Origin: Chloroflexi bacterium RBG_16_48_8
GTDB taxonomy: Bacteria; Chloroflexota; Anaerolineae; Anaerolineales; E44-bin32
Length of the DNA stretch: 8,107 bases
NCBI GenBank assembly: GCA_001795115.1
Contig: MGNI01000173.1
Coordinates: 19,885 to 27,991, forward strand
Reading direction: 5' to 3'
Part shown: piece by piece, positions 1 to 6,273 of the stretch
Numbering within the stretch: the first letter of the stretch is position 1
Layout: each line of letters begins with the position of its first letter
Position numbers and translations under genes: made by a program
The notes under the pieces: generated by a model
What the model saw: only the letters and a program-made list of their open reading frames with translations
The model's database searches: none
What the model was told of the DNA's origin: nothing

Positions 1-1894
1 CCGCCTCGTAGAAAAGCTCTTCCGAGATGTTGCAGCGGATACTGGTTTGGAGAGGGCTTACTTGGACGTGGTGGACATCCGTGAACATTGCGCATATGTC
101 CATCCGGATCATCCCGATCCCGCCTTGAGGAAAGCTGTTGGTCTGATCAATATGGGCATCGCTCGGTTGGCAGCTACTGTTCCACCTCATCCTCACCACA
201 CAGCGATACAAAAATCCGCCTTGGTCATTGGAAGTGATTTAAGTGGATTAACAGCGGCTCTTGCTTTGGGGGATGAAAGCATAGAGGTCACGCTAACTGA
301 TGAAGCCATTGAACTAGGTAAAGGATCCCCTGCCCTGCTAGAAAATGCCCACAAACTCATCACAGAAAGGATCGATCTAGTTGAGAACCATCCTAACATC
401 CGTACTTTCCTGAATACCCAAGTTACACAAATAAAGGGGTCATCAGGGAATTACCAGGTGATCCTATCACAGGGGGAAGAAAGCACTATCGTCCAAACTG
501 GGACAATTATCCTCGCGATCGGTGCTCGAATAAAAACCCTGGATCATCGCCGATGGTTTGATCGTTCACGGGTCGTCACTCAGGACGAATTCTGGCATGA
601 ACTCAAAGCCATCCAAGGCACCCATCAAGGTCCACCATCTAATGATATTGTGATGATACCATGTGCGGAAGGGAAAGAAGGTGAGCGTTGTTCTCACATC
701 TATTCTAAGGTGGGCATCCAACAGGCGATCCGTACCAAAGAACTCAATCCCAATGCTGAGGTAACGATTCTCTTTCGAGATCTCTATCTTGGAATCTCCA
801 GCACGAAAGATGAAGCAGAGATCCTTCAAGCAAAGGAACTTGGGGTTAATTTCTTCCATTACAGGAAGGACTTTCCTCCGGTTGTTGAGGATCGTACTGT
901 CGATGTTTTCGACCCGTTGACGGGTCAACCTGTGCGAATTCCCTACGATAAAGTCGTCTTAGCCATGCCTCTACTACCCGACGAGAGAGCAGGACGGTTG
1001 GCGACCCTTCTCAATCTTCCCCGGGACAAACATGGATTTATCGTTGAGGAGCGCGTTCGGCTTCGACCTGAGTCTAATATCGATGACGGCATCTACGTCG
1101 TCGGAGGGATTCACCAACCATCTGACAGTTCAGAAACCTTACTCCAGGCCTATGTAACCAGTTCACGTGTCCTTCGATTCCTCAGCCAAGATACTATCGT
1201 TGTCGACAAACCAGTTGCTGAAATCGATATGTCTTTATGCACTGGTTGTGCAAATTGTATTCAGATTTGCCCAACTTCGGCTATCCGACTCGAAAAGCGT
1301 GCTGGTATATTGTCCCTGGCAGAGGTGGATGTTCTCCGCTGTACAGGTTGCGGGAATTGCTTGGTTGTTTGTCCGGTGAAGGCTATCTCACTTCCCGGTT
1401 GGGACGATGCTACTATCCTTGCGCAAATCTCCGCCGCCTTAGAGGAAGCAACTTTGCTGGAGGAAGAGACATCGCTTCCCTCAGCCAGGCTCAAAATTCT
1501 GGCTTTTGCATGTGAATGGAGCGCTTATGCCGCTGCCGATCTAGCTGGAACACAGAAAATCCCCTACCCTCCTAATGCTCGTATCATACGGTTAAATTGT
1601 TCTGCACGTCTTGATCCACATCATATCTTGTGGGCTTTTCTAAATGGAGCAGACGGTGTTTTTCTTGGCCTCTGCCCACGAGGCGATTGTCACTATGGCA
1701 AGAGCAATCTCCATGCAGAGCGGCGTATCCTGACTCTAAAAAAACAGCTTGCTGAGCATGGTATTGATCCCTGCCGTTTGCACATCGAATTTCTATCAGG
1801 CGATGACGCTTATGGATTCGTAGAAGCTATAACAACGTTTTCAGACAAAGTTGCCACCCTTAACGTCCAAGATCCGAAAATCATATTGGGCTAA
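1..1894 (+). CDS. hdrA: HdrA-like iron-sulfur flavoprotein with C-terminal MvhD domain (5' partial)
   Basis: The frame is open from base 2, so the start lies upstream; the TTG at 47 is internal. The visible part is 630 residues, numbered here from base 2. In order they are: the end of the HdrA N-terminal domain with an REHC motif (C30); a dinucleotide-binding segment whose glycine motif is GSDLSG (77-82) rather than GxGxxG; a second strand-turn LAIGAR (171-176); a conserved DGIYVVGG segment near 362-369; two 4Fe-4S ferredoxin motifs (C413/416/419/423 and C447/450/453/457); and an MvhD/FlpD-type domain (about 497-617) with C504, C533, C558 and C563. In known systems HdrA carries FAD and distributes electrons among partners, and MvhD links it to a hydrogenase or dehydrogenase. 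No HdrB or HdrC is present. The gene leads an operon with FrhB-like and glutamate synthase genes, so I infer electron supply to that enzyme in the cytoplasm. About 70-80 N-terminal residues are probably missing, judged by the usual position of the Rossmann motif. Confidence 0.88.
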   Translation, partial: RLVEKLFRDVAADTGLERAYLDVVDIREHCAYVHPDHPDPALRKAVGLINMGIARLAATVPPHPHHTAIQKSALVIGSDLSGLTAALALGDESIEVTLTDEAIELGKGSPALLENAHKLITERIDLVENHPNIRTFLNTQVTQIKGSSGNYQVILSQGEESTIVQTGTIILAIGARIKTLDHRRWFDRSRVVTQDEFWHELKAIQGTHQGPPSNDIVMIPCAEGKEGERCSHIYSKVGIQQAIRTKELNPNAEVTILFRDLYLGISSTKDEAEILQAKELGVNFFHYRKDFPPVVEDRTVDVFDPLTGQPVRIPYDKVVLAMPLLPDERAGRLATLLNLPRDKHGFIVEERVRLRPESNIDDGIYVVGGIHQPSDSSETLLQAYVTSSRVLRFLSQDTIVVDKPVAEIDMSLCTGCANCIQICPTSAIRLEKRAGILSLAEVDVLRCTGCGNCLVVCPVKAISLPGWDDATILAQISAALEEATLLEEETSLPSARLKILAFACEWSAYAAADLAGTQKIPYPPNARIIRLNCSARLDPHHILWAFLNGADGVFLGLCPRGDCHYGKSNLHAERRILTLKKQLAEHGIDPCRLHIEFLSGDDAYGFVEAITTFSDKVATLNVQDPKIILG

Positions 1895-1942
1895 AGGATG
1901 TTCAAGTGAGCTTTTGTTATGAAATAAAGAAAAGAGGTTAGG

Positions 1943-3109
1943 ATGTCAAAACGATTGGAAATGGAGGTATGGTCACTCAATAACTGTGCAGGATGTGGCC
2001 TTTGTGTGGCGTCTTGCTCCAAGCAGGTTTTGGGTTGGGATGGAGGAAATCATCCGGTCGTTGAAAAGCGCATCAAGACCGTTGGTTACACACAAAGCCT
2101 TTTGGACAGCTGCACATTTTGTCAAGTGTTCTGTGAAGAGGTTTGTCCAAGATTGGAACGGTGGGCTGCTCCTGAACCACAATCCGTTGTCGCTGCACGA
2201 GCACATGGCCCAGTCAAATCAGGTGCACCCAATGATGTCATTCGTAGCATCCTAACAGCTGGTCGCAGTGCGGGACTGCTGGATGGCGTTGTATTGTTAG
2301 ATCTTGACCCCTGGGATCTTAAACCCGTCGCGAGAGTCATAAGTACGGTTGAGGAAATTGTTACAAGCGTTGGACCTCAATATCTCTGGGCTCCGATCTT
2401 TGACGTCCTTAATGAAGCGGTTTTTGATCGAAAGATGGAGAACATAGCAGTCGTTGGCACACCTTGTGCAGCCCAAGCCATCCGCCGGCTTAGAGCTTCA
2501 CCAAATGTCTATTTGCAACCATACCAAGATTCAATTCGGCTAAGTATCGCAATCTTCTGTACAGGCATTTACCGACCGGAAATGGTAGAGGAAGTTCTTG
2601 TCAACCGTATGGGGATTGCACGCGATCAAGTGAAACGGCTTGAAATTTCTTCCGATAGAGAACACCTACAAGCAGTATTATGGAATGGAGATGTTCATAC
2701 AATCCCGCGTCAAATTGCTGAAGAATATACCCTCACCGGCTGTGGTAGTTGCGACGATTACCTCGGTGAATCCGCTGATCTGGCTGTTGGTACACTTGGC
2801 GCATCGGAGAATACATCAACCCTCATCATACGCTCTCGTGTTGGAGATGTTTTCGTGCGCAACGCTCTCCAAATGAAACTTTTAGAAACAACTGACAAAG
2901 TGGATCTAGTCGCGCTAGAAGTTGCTGCTGGAGAGAAAGATCGACGAGAAAGAGCCCAGGCATTTAAAGATTTATCTCTCCTGATGCTCGATGGATTAGC
3001 CGATCCACTACAACGTAACCAAGCCATTAAACAATTTGTTAGTTTATACCGTACACCATCGAGGTCTGGTACACTCGAAAGATCCCGTAACGGTTGCACT
3101 GGTTGCTAG
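1943..3109 (+). CDS. FrhB/FdhB-family iron-sulfur flavoprotein (coenzyme F420 hydrogenase/dehydrogenase beta-like)
   Basis: This is a complete 388-residue protein starting at ATG after a good ribosome site (AAGAGGT, 1932-1938). The N-terminus has one ferredoxin-like motif (C15/18/21/25) and a second, irregular cysteine group (C57/60/64/68). The family core follows: VVGTPCAAQAIRRL around C175, an FCTGIY segment (C206), a CGSC motif (C267/270), then ADLAVGTLG, all typical of the FrhB/FdhB N and C domains. Members bind FAD plus iron-sulfur clusters, and the best-studied ones oxidise or reduce F420; others serve formate dehydrogenases, sulfite or glutamate-related reductases. The F420 ligand cannot be proved from sequence. 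It lies 48 bases after the HdrA-like gene and 49 before the glutamate synthase subunits, which suggests an electron-input module. The protein ends in an extra CTGC motif (C385/388). Family assignment is firm; donor identity is open. Confidence 0.9.
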   Translation: MSKRLEMEVWSLNNCAGCGLCVASCSKQVLGWDGGNHPVVEKRIKTVGYTQSLLDSCTFCQVFCEEVCPRLERWAAPEPQSVVAARAHGPVKSGAPNDVIRSILTAGRSAGLLDGVVLLDLDPWDLKPVARVISTVEEIVTSVGPQYLWAPIFDVLNEAVFDRKMENIAVVGTPCAAQAIRRLRASPNVYLQPYQDSIRLSIAIFCTGIYRPEMVEEVLVNRMGIARDQVKRLEISSDREHLQAVLWNGDVHTIPRQIAEEYTLTGCGSCDDYLGESADLAVGTLGASENTSTLIIRSRVGDVFVRNALQMKLLETTDKVDLVALEVAAGEKDRRERAQAFKDLSLLMLDGLADPLQRNQAIKQFVSLYRTPSRSGTLERSRNGCTGC

Positions 3110-3158
3110 ATACTGAAGAAGGTTTCTCCGAGAGAATAAATTCTCGAAAGGGAAGAAA

Positions 3159-3809
3159 ATGAAAGTGCTGAATGCAAAATCAAAAGACCTAAAAACCATA
3201 AGTAAATTATTAAAAGAGTCTCTGAACAATCAACCCATTGAGGTGCAGAATGCAAGCCATTTACATGGCTTGGCTGCAGGACTGAAACATGGTGAAGTGA
3301 TTATCCAGGGAGATGCAGGCGACTATCTAGGTGTTTTGAATGCAGGAGCCACAATCAAAGTAACCAAGAACACCGGCAGTTACGTTGCGGACAATATGAC
3401 TGCTGGTACCATAATTATCGGTGGTAATGCTGGTTATGGTGCTGCCCAGTATTGTTATGGAGGAATAGTTGTTGTCCGAGGAGATGCGGGTAACTTTACT
3501 GCGACGATGAATAAAGGTGCAACGATCATTGTGTTAGGTAATGTTGGTGCCGAAGTCGGCACATATATGCTCGATGGTGATCTTATGGTGGTTGGAAACG
3601 CCGGTGAGAATTTCGCAAACTACTTGATCCGTGGCAATGTGTACATTCGAGGGGAGTGGGAGAGTTTAGGTCATAATACTCGTCTTGAATCATTAGATGA
3701 AGAAGACATCGACAAGCTGCAAGCCTATATCGAAAACTATCAATTTGAAGCAACACCAGAAGACTTCAAGAAAATCGTGGCTGCATCAGAGAAGCCTTTT
3801 TACCATTAG
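3159..3809 (+). CDS. Glutamate synthase GXGXG-domain subunit (stand-alone)
   Basis: This 216-residue protein consists almost entirely of the GXGXG beta-helix domain that forms the C-terminal part of the large subunit of ordinary glutamate synthase. Repeated glycine turns recur every 15-20 residues: IIQGDAGDYLG (48-58), IIIGGNAGYGA (85-95), VVRGDAGNFTA (105-115), IVLGNVGAEVG (124-134) and VVGNAGENFA (144-153). In bacterial GltB this domain is structural, helping to shape the ammonia channel between the amidotransferase and FMN domains. Here it is a separate gene, as in archaeal-type glutamate synthases and in GlxC/MgsB-type proteins of the N-methylglutamate pathway. The start ATG follows AAGGGA (3148-3153). 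The next gene begins 9 bases downstream and encodes the FMN partner. No membrane segments or cysteine clusters are seen. Domain identity is firm; the choice between a glutamate synthase and a related enzyme rests on the neighbours. Confidence 0.92.
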   Translation: MKVLNAKSKDLKTISKLLKESLNNQPIEVQNASHLHGLAAGLKHGEVIIQGDAGDYLGVLNAGATIKVTKNTGSYVADNMTAGTIIIGGNAGYGAAQYCYGGIVVVRGDAGNFTATMNKGATIIVLGNVGAEVGTYMLDGDLMVVGNAGENFANYLIRGNVYIRGEWESLGHNTRLESLDEEDIDKLQAYIENYQFEATPEDFKKIVAASEKPFYH

Positions 3810-3814
3810 GAGGG
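3808..3814 (+). promoter_or_regulatory. Strong Shine-Dalgarno overlapping the upstream stop codon
   Basis: AGGAGGG lies four bases before the ATG at 3819 and shares its first two bases with the TAG stop (3807-3809) of the GXGXG subunit gene. This arrangement fixes the start of the FMN subunit. It suggests that ribosomes ending the small subunit re-initiate on the large one, which would help keep the two in equal amounts. Confidence 0.75.
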
Positions 3815-3818
3815 AATT

Positions 3819-5426
3819 ATGCCTGTTATCGGTGCTTTCTGTGTAAGTGTAAATCGAGAAGTATGCATCAACGCACACATGCCTGGCAAATGTGCTACAT
3901 GTGCCGAAGTGTGCCCCCACGGCGTATATGCGTTGGATCCTTTATCGGGGGAGATGAGGATTGTTAACTACAACGCATGCGTTGGTTGTCGAATTTGTGC
4001 AGAATTCTGCCCAGAAAATGCCATTCGTATTAATCCCGCTGAGTCTGAGTATGTCGCTCGATATCCATGGACGCTTTCCACTATTGAGGAAATTCACTAC
4101 AAAGCTCAGACTGGAGAATATCTGCTTCGCGGGTTTGGCACACAACACCCCACACCACACTTTGATACGATTACCGTTGTTCCCAGTCAGATTGCGAGCG
4201 AAGCCCCTCGAGATAAATATCGCGAGGAATGCGATATGGAAGTCATCATTGGGAAGGATACTTGTGAAAAGCCGATCCATCTAAAACTTCCCTTTGTATG
4301 GCCAGCGATGTCCTTTGGTGCGCTGAGCAAAGAAGCGAAAATGGCGCTTGCTATCGCTGCAGCTCAAACGGGTATTGCCACAAACACTGGGGAGGGTGGT
4401 CTGGTACCTGAGGAAGTATGGTTCGCCCGAGGGTACACCGATAAGGCCTTTTCCCACAAAGAATGGGAACCCGGAGGATATTTGATTATCCAATGGTCCA
4501 CCGGACGATGGGGTGTCTCAGTGGATTATCTCACTAGTGGTGATGCAGTGGAAGTCAAGATTGGCCAAGGAGCGAAACCGGGCATGGGAGGACACCTACT
4601 TGGTGCAAAAGTCACTAAAGAAATCGCTCGAGTTCGTGGCATTCCTATCGGCTCCGATGCACTCAGCCCCTGTCGATACTACGATGTTCAAACTCTAGAG
4701 GATATGAAGCATATGGTTGACTTCCTTCGTGATGTCACCGACTATCAGTGTCCTATTCTCTTCAAACTCGGCCCATCCCGCCCCTATGATGATGTGGCTG
4801 CATGCATCGAAGTTGGAGCGGACGCTATCAGCATTGATGGCCTTGTTGGTGGAACAGGTTGTTCACCGGATATCGTCACCCAAGGTGTGGGCATACCCAC
4901 AATCGCCTGTCTCCCACCTGCTGTCCAAGCCTTGAAAGATTACGGCGTTCATCGTCAAGTGAAATTAATTGCCTTAGGTGGCATACGCAATGGTTTGGAT
5001 GCCTATAAGGCAATGGCAATGGGTGCAGATGCAGTGGGCTTTGGAAGTGCAGCTCTGGTTGCCATGGGTTGTCGCGTTTGCTATGCCTGCCAGAAAGGCA
5101 ATTGCCCCTATGGCATTACCAGTCAAAAGCCCGAATTTCGTGCTCGATTAGATCCCGTTGAAACTGGACATCGCTTGGCAAACTTCATTCACGCATGTGC
5201 CGAGGAGGTTAAAATCCTAACCATGCTTTCTGGTCACAGCACAATCTCAGATCTCTCTACTGAAGACCTGCGCTCTCTTGACCTAAATACAGCCGCACTT
5301 ACAGGGCTTAAGTTAGCTGGCTATGATCGTCCATTATCTTTCTGGGAGGAAGGTTTCAAGTCTATATCCAAGGATGGTAATGGTCACAAACGACCTGTCT
5401 CCAAGGAAGATATGGCTTTGGATTAA
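3819..5426 (+). CDS. gltB: Archaeal-type glutamate synthase catalytic subunit (2x ferredoxin + FMN domain)
   Basis: This complete 535-residue protein is close in size to archaeal glutamate synthases (about 510 residues). The N-terminus has two 4Fe-4S motifs: C16-x8-C25-x2-C28-x3-C32, with unusually wide first spacing, and C54/57/60/64. The FMN-binding TIM barrel follows, recognised by PAMSFGALSKEAK (162-174), NTGEGG (189-194), KIGQGAKPGMGG (247-258), SIDGLVGGTG (338-347) and ALGGIRNG (385-392). The barrel ends in a cysteine cluster C418/421/424/429 followed by PYGI. That cluster matches the C-x5-C-x4-C 3Fe-4S site of GltB with one added cysteine. The expected reaction is reductive transfer of ammonia to 2-oxoglutarate giving glutamate, with electrons entering through the ferredoxin domain. 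The amidotransferase domain is absent from this chain. Translation is probably coupled to the preceding gene: its Shine-Dalgarno AGGAGGG (3808-3814) overlaps that gene's stop. An N-methylglutamate synthase-like role is less likely given the redox neighbours. Confidence 0.92.
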   Translation: MPVIGAFCVSVNREVCINAHMPGKCATCAEVCPHGVYALDPLSGEMRIVNYNACVGCRICAEFCPENAIRINPAESEYVARYPWTLSTIEEIHYKAQTGEYLLRGFGTQHPTPHFDTITVVPSQIASEAPRDKYREECDMEVIIGKDTCEKPIHLKLPFVWPAMSFGALSKEAKMALAIAAAQTGIATNTGEGGLVPEEVWFARGYTDKAFSHKEWEPGGYLIIQWSTGRWGVSVDYLTSGDAVEVKIGQGAKPGMGGHLLGAKVTKEIARVRGIPIGSDALSPCRYYDVQTLEDMKHMVDFLRDVTDYQCPILFKLGPSRPYDDVAACIEVGADAISIDGLVGGTGCSPDIVTQGVGIPTIACLPPAVQALKDYGVHRQVKLIALGGIRNGLDAYKAMAMGADAVGFGSAALVAMGCRVCYACQKGNCPYGITSQKPEFRARLDPVETGHRLANFIHACAEEVKILTMLSGHSTISDLSTEDLRSLDLNTAALTGLKLAGYDRPLSFWEEGFKSISKDGNGHKRPVSKEDMALD

Positions 5427-5527
5427 GCGATTTAGAGAATTAAAAGGTTGATCCATTTCTTTGGATGAGCCGATTGTATTGCTACCTCCGCAAAACAATC
5501 AAGAATGAAAATTAATTTCTTTCCTTT

Positions 5528-5567
5528 ACCAGGTTGGAAACCAAGCTGTACTCCTTTCCAACCTGGT
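5528..5567 (+). terminator. Hairpin, likely terminator of the glutamate synthase operon
   Basis: A perfect 13-bp inverted repeat (ACCAGGTTGGAAA at 5528-5540, TTTCCAACCTGGT at 5555-5567) encloses a 14-base loop, about 100 bases after the last stop codon of the operon. The bases after it (TCTATTATTAATC) are AT-rich but not a clean T run, so intrinsic termination is likely but not certain. It could instead act as an RNA 3'-end stabiliser. Confidence 0.6.
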
Positions 5568-5850
5568 CTATTATTAATCAAATCCTATCTCAGGCTAACA
5601 CACTCCACATCTCGACCTATTAATTAGTCACTACATGGAAGGGAGTTGTTCATTATTCGCTTTTCACAAGGGGCGTTTTCCATATGAGGGGCTAGCAGCT
5701 GTCAGATGAGGAGGAGAAGTGGTTTTTAGCAGCAACCCTTGCCTCTGCCAAAACCCACAAATCTTTCTCCCTCGCCACCTGATGACCATGTTGCCCCCTT
5801 TCTTGGAAAGAACCCTTTCACATGTCTGTTGTATCTTTTCTTCACTTCAA
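5568..5850. other. Non-coding stretch, no gene seen
   Basis: No open frame with a plausible start, ribosome site or recognisable product is seen here on either strand. The + strand becomes rich in C and T toward the right (5761-5820: 8 G, 22 C by hand count). An imperfect direct repeat, TTTTCACAAGGGGC at 5661-5674 and TTTTCCATATGAGGGGC at 5676-5692, is the only internal pattern noted, and its role is unknown. Confidence 0.6.
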
Positions 5851-5851
5851 G

Positions 5852-5904
5852 TAGTAAGTATTAATATTTAGTAGCCGTAGTAGGGTCTGGGGAATTGTGG
5901 ATGA
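5852..5904 (-). promoter_or_regulatory. Putative unwinding element: DnaA box, GC-rich spacer, TAG triplets, AT-rich tract
   Basis: Read on the - strand, a near-consensus box TCATCCACA (5904-5896) is followed by a 12-base fairly GC-rich spacer. Next come CTACTA, CGG, CTACTA (5883-5869), and then the AT-rich tract 5870-5855. On the + strand the triplets are four TAGs in one register (5869, 5872, 5878, 5881) with a single CCG interruption; another TAG lies at 5852. This order resembles the basal unwinding system described in Bacillus subtilis, where DnaA loads from boxes onto repeating trios. The function here is inferred from that resemblance. Confidence 0.5.
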
Positions 5905-6121
5905 GATCTCTCTGTTGAAGAAAGTACCTCGAATGGAGGGGTTAAGGGCGATCCAATTGGCATATGTGGGGGTTCGTGAAGTGAAATCTCTCCACAGGGA
6001 AATTGTGAGGAATAAGGGATAAGTATGAAACAAAAGTTGACTATTGCACCTATGATTTGGAGGTAACAGTTAAGCAGTTGAGCGTGTGTATGATTTGGGG
6101 AATAAAGTCTCAGAAGATCTC

Positions 6122-6172
6122 GTTTTCCCCAGTTTTCCCCAGTTCTCCACAGAACTAGGGGGGTTATCCACA
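6122..6172 (+). repeat. Helically phased array of DnaA-box-like units
   Basis: Two identical 10-base units GTTTTCCCCA (6122-6131, 6132-6141) are followed without a gap by GTTCTCCACA (6142-6151). After 11 bases comes GTTATCCACA (6163-6172), which contains the perfect DnaA box. Start-to-start distances are 10, 10 and 21 bases, about one, one and two helical turns, so all units face the same side of the DNA. This suits cooperative DnaA loading. The two TTTTCCCCA units differ from the consensus at two positions and may be weak sites. Confidence 0.6.
6137..6161 (+). repeat. Inverted repeat inside the box array
   Basis: CCCCAGTTCT (6137-6146) pairs with AGAACT plus GGGG (6151-6161) around a CCAC loop. 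It gives a 10-bp stem with one bulged A at 6157. The third box-like unit lies within the hairpin. In single-stranded form it would be stable. A terminator role is possible, since T-rich sequence follows at 6174-6186, but no gene ends just upstream. Confidence 0.45.
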
Positions 6173-6210
6173 GTTTTGGTGTTTTTAAGACTACTTTTAG
6201 CGCTAATCCC

Positions 6211-6240
6211 TTGATGAAAAGAAGTAATTAACGCAAATAT
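6211..6240 (+). promoter_or_regulatory. Weak promoter candidate for the GTPase gene
   Basis: TTGATG (6211-6216) and AAATAT (6235-6240), 18 bases apart, form a poor sigma-70-type pair about 30-60 bases before the GTPase start. It is the best pair I found in this interval, but both hexamers depart from consensus. The perfect DnaA box and its array lie immediately upstream, so DnaA could influence this promoter. Confidence 0.2.
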
Positions 6241-6273
6241 GGGCTTTCATACCATGAGGTACAGTAAAGAACT

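Noticed and set aside
566..928. A 120-codon - strand open frame inside the HdrA-like gene (and similar antisense frames elsewhere)
   Set aside because: These lie fully inside well-supported + strand genes and show no domain or ribosome site.
47..1894. Taking the TTG at 47 as the real start of the HdrA-like gene
   Set aside because: The frame is open and reads as HdrA-like residues back to base 2, so the gene is cut by the window edge rather than naturally short.
3124..3145. Short alternating arms TTCTC / GAGAA / TTCTC before the GXGXG subunit gene, possibly a translation switch
   Set aside because: The stems are only 5-6 bp with tiny loops. They lie upstream of, not over, the ribosome site, so chance is likely.
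5661..5692. Imperfect direct repeat ending in AGGGGC as a mobile-element target duplication
   Set aside because: The copies are adjacent, unequal in length and enclose no element.
5842..6033. A 63-codon open frame on the - strand within the long gap
   Set aside because: It starts with TTG, has no recognisable domain and overlaps the DnaA-box and AT-rich elements, whose composition explains it better than coding.
6122..6151. The tandem 10-base units as a CRISPR or simple satellite repeat
   Set aside because: The units are too short and have no spacers; their match to DnaA boxes explains them.
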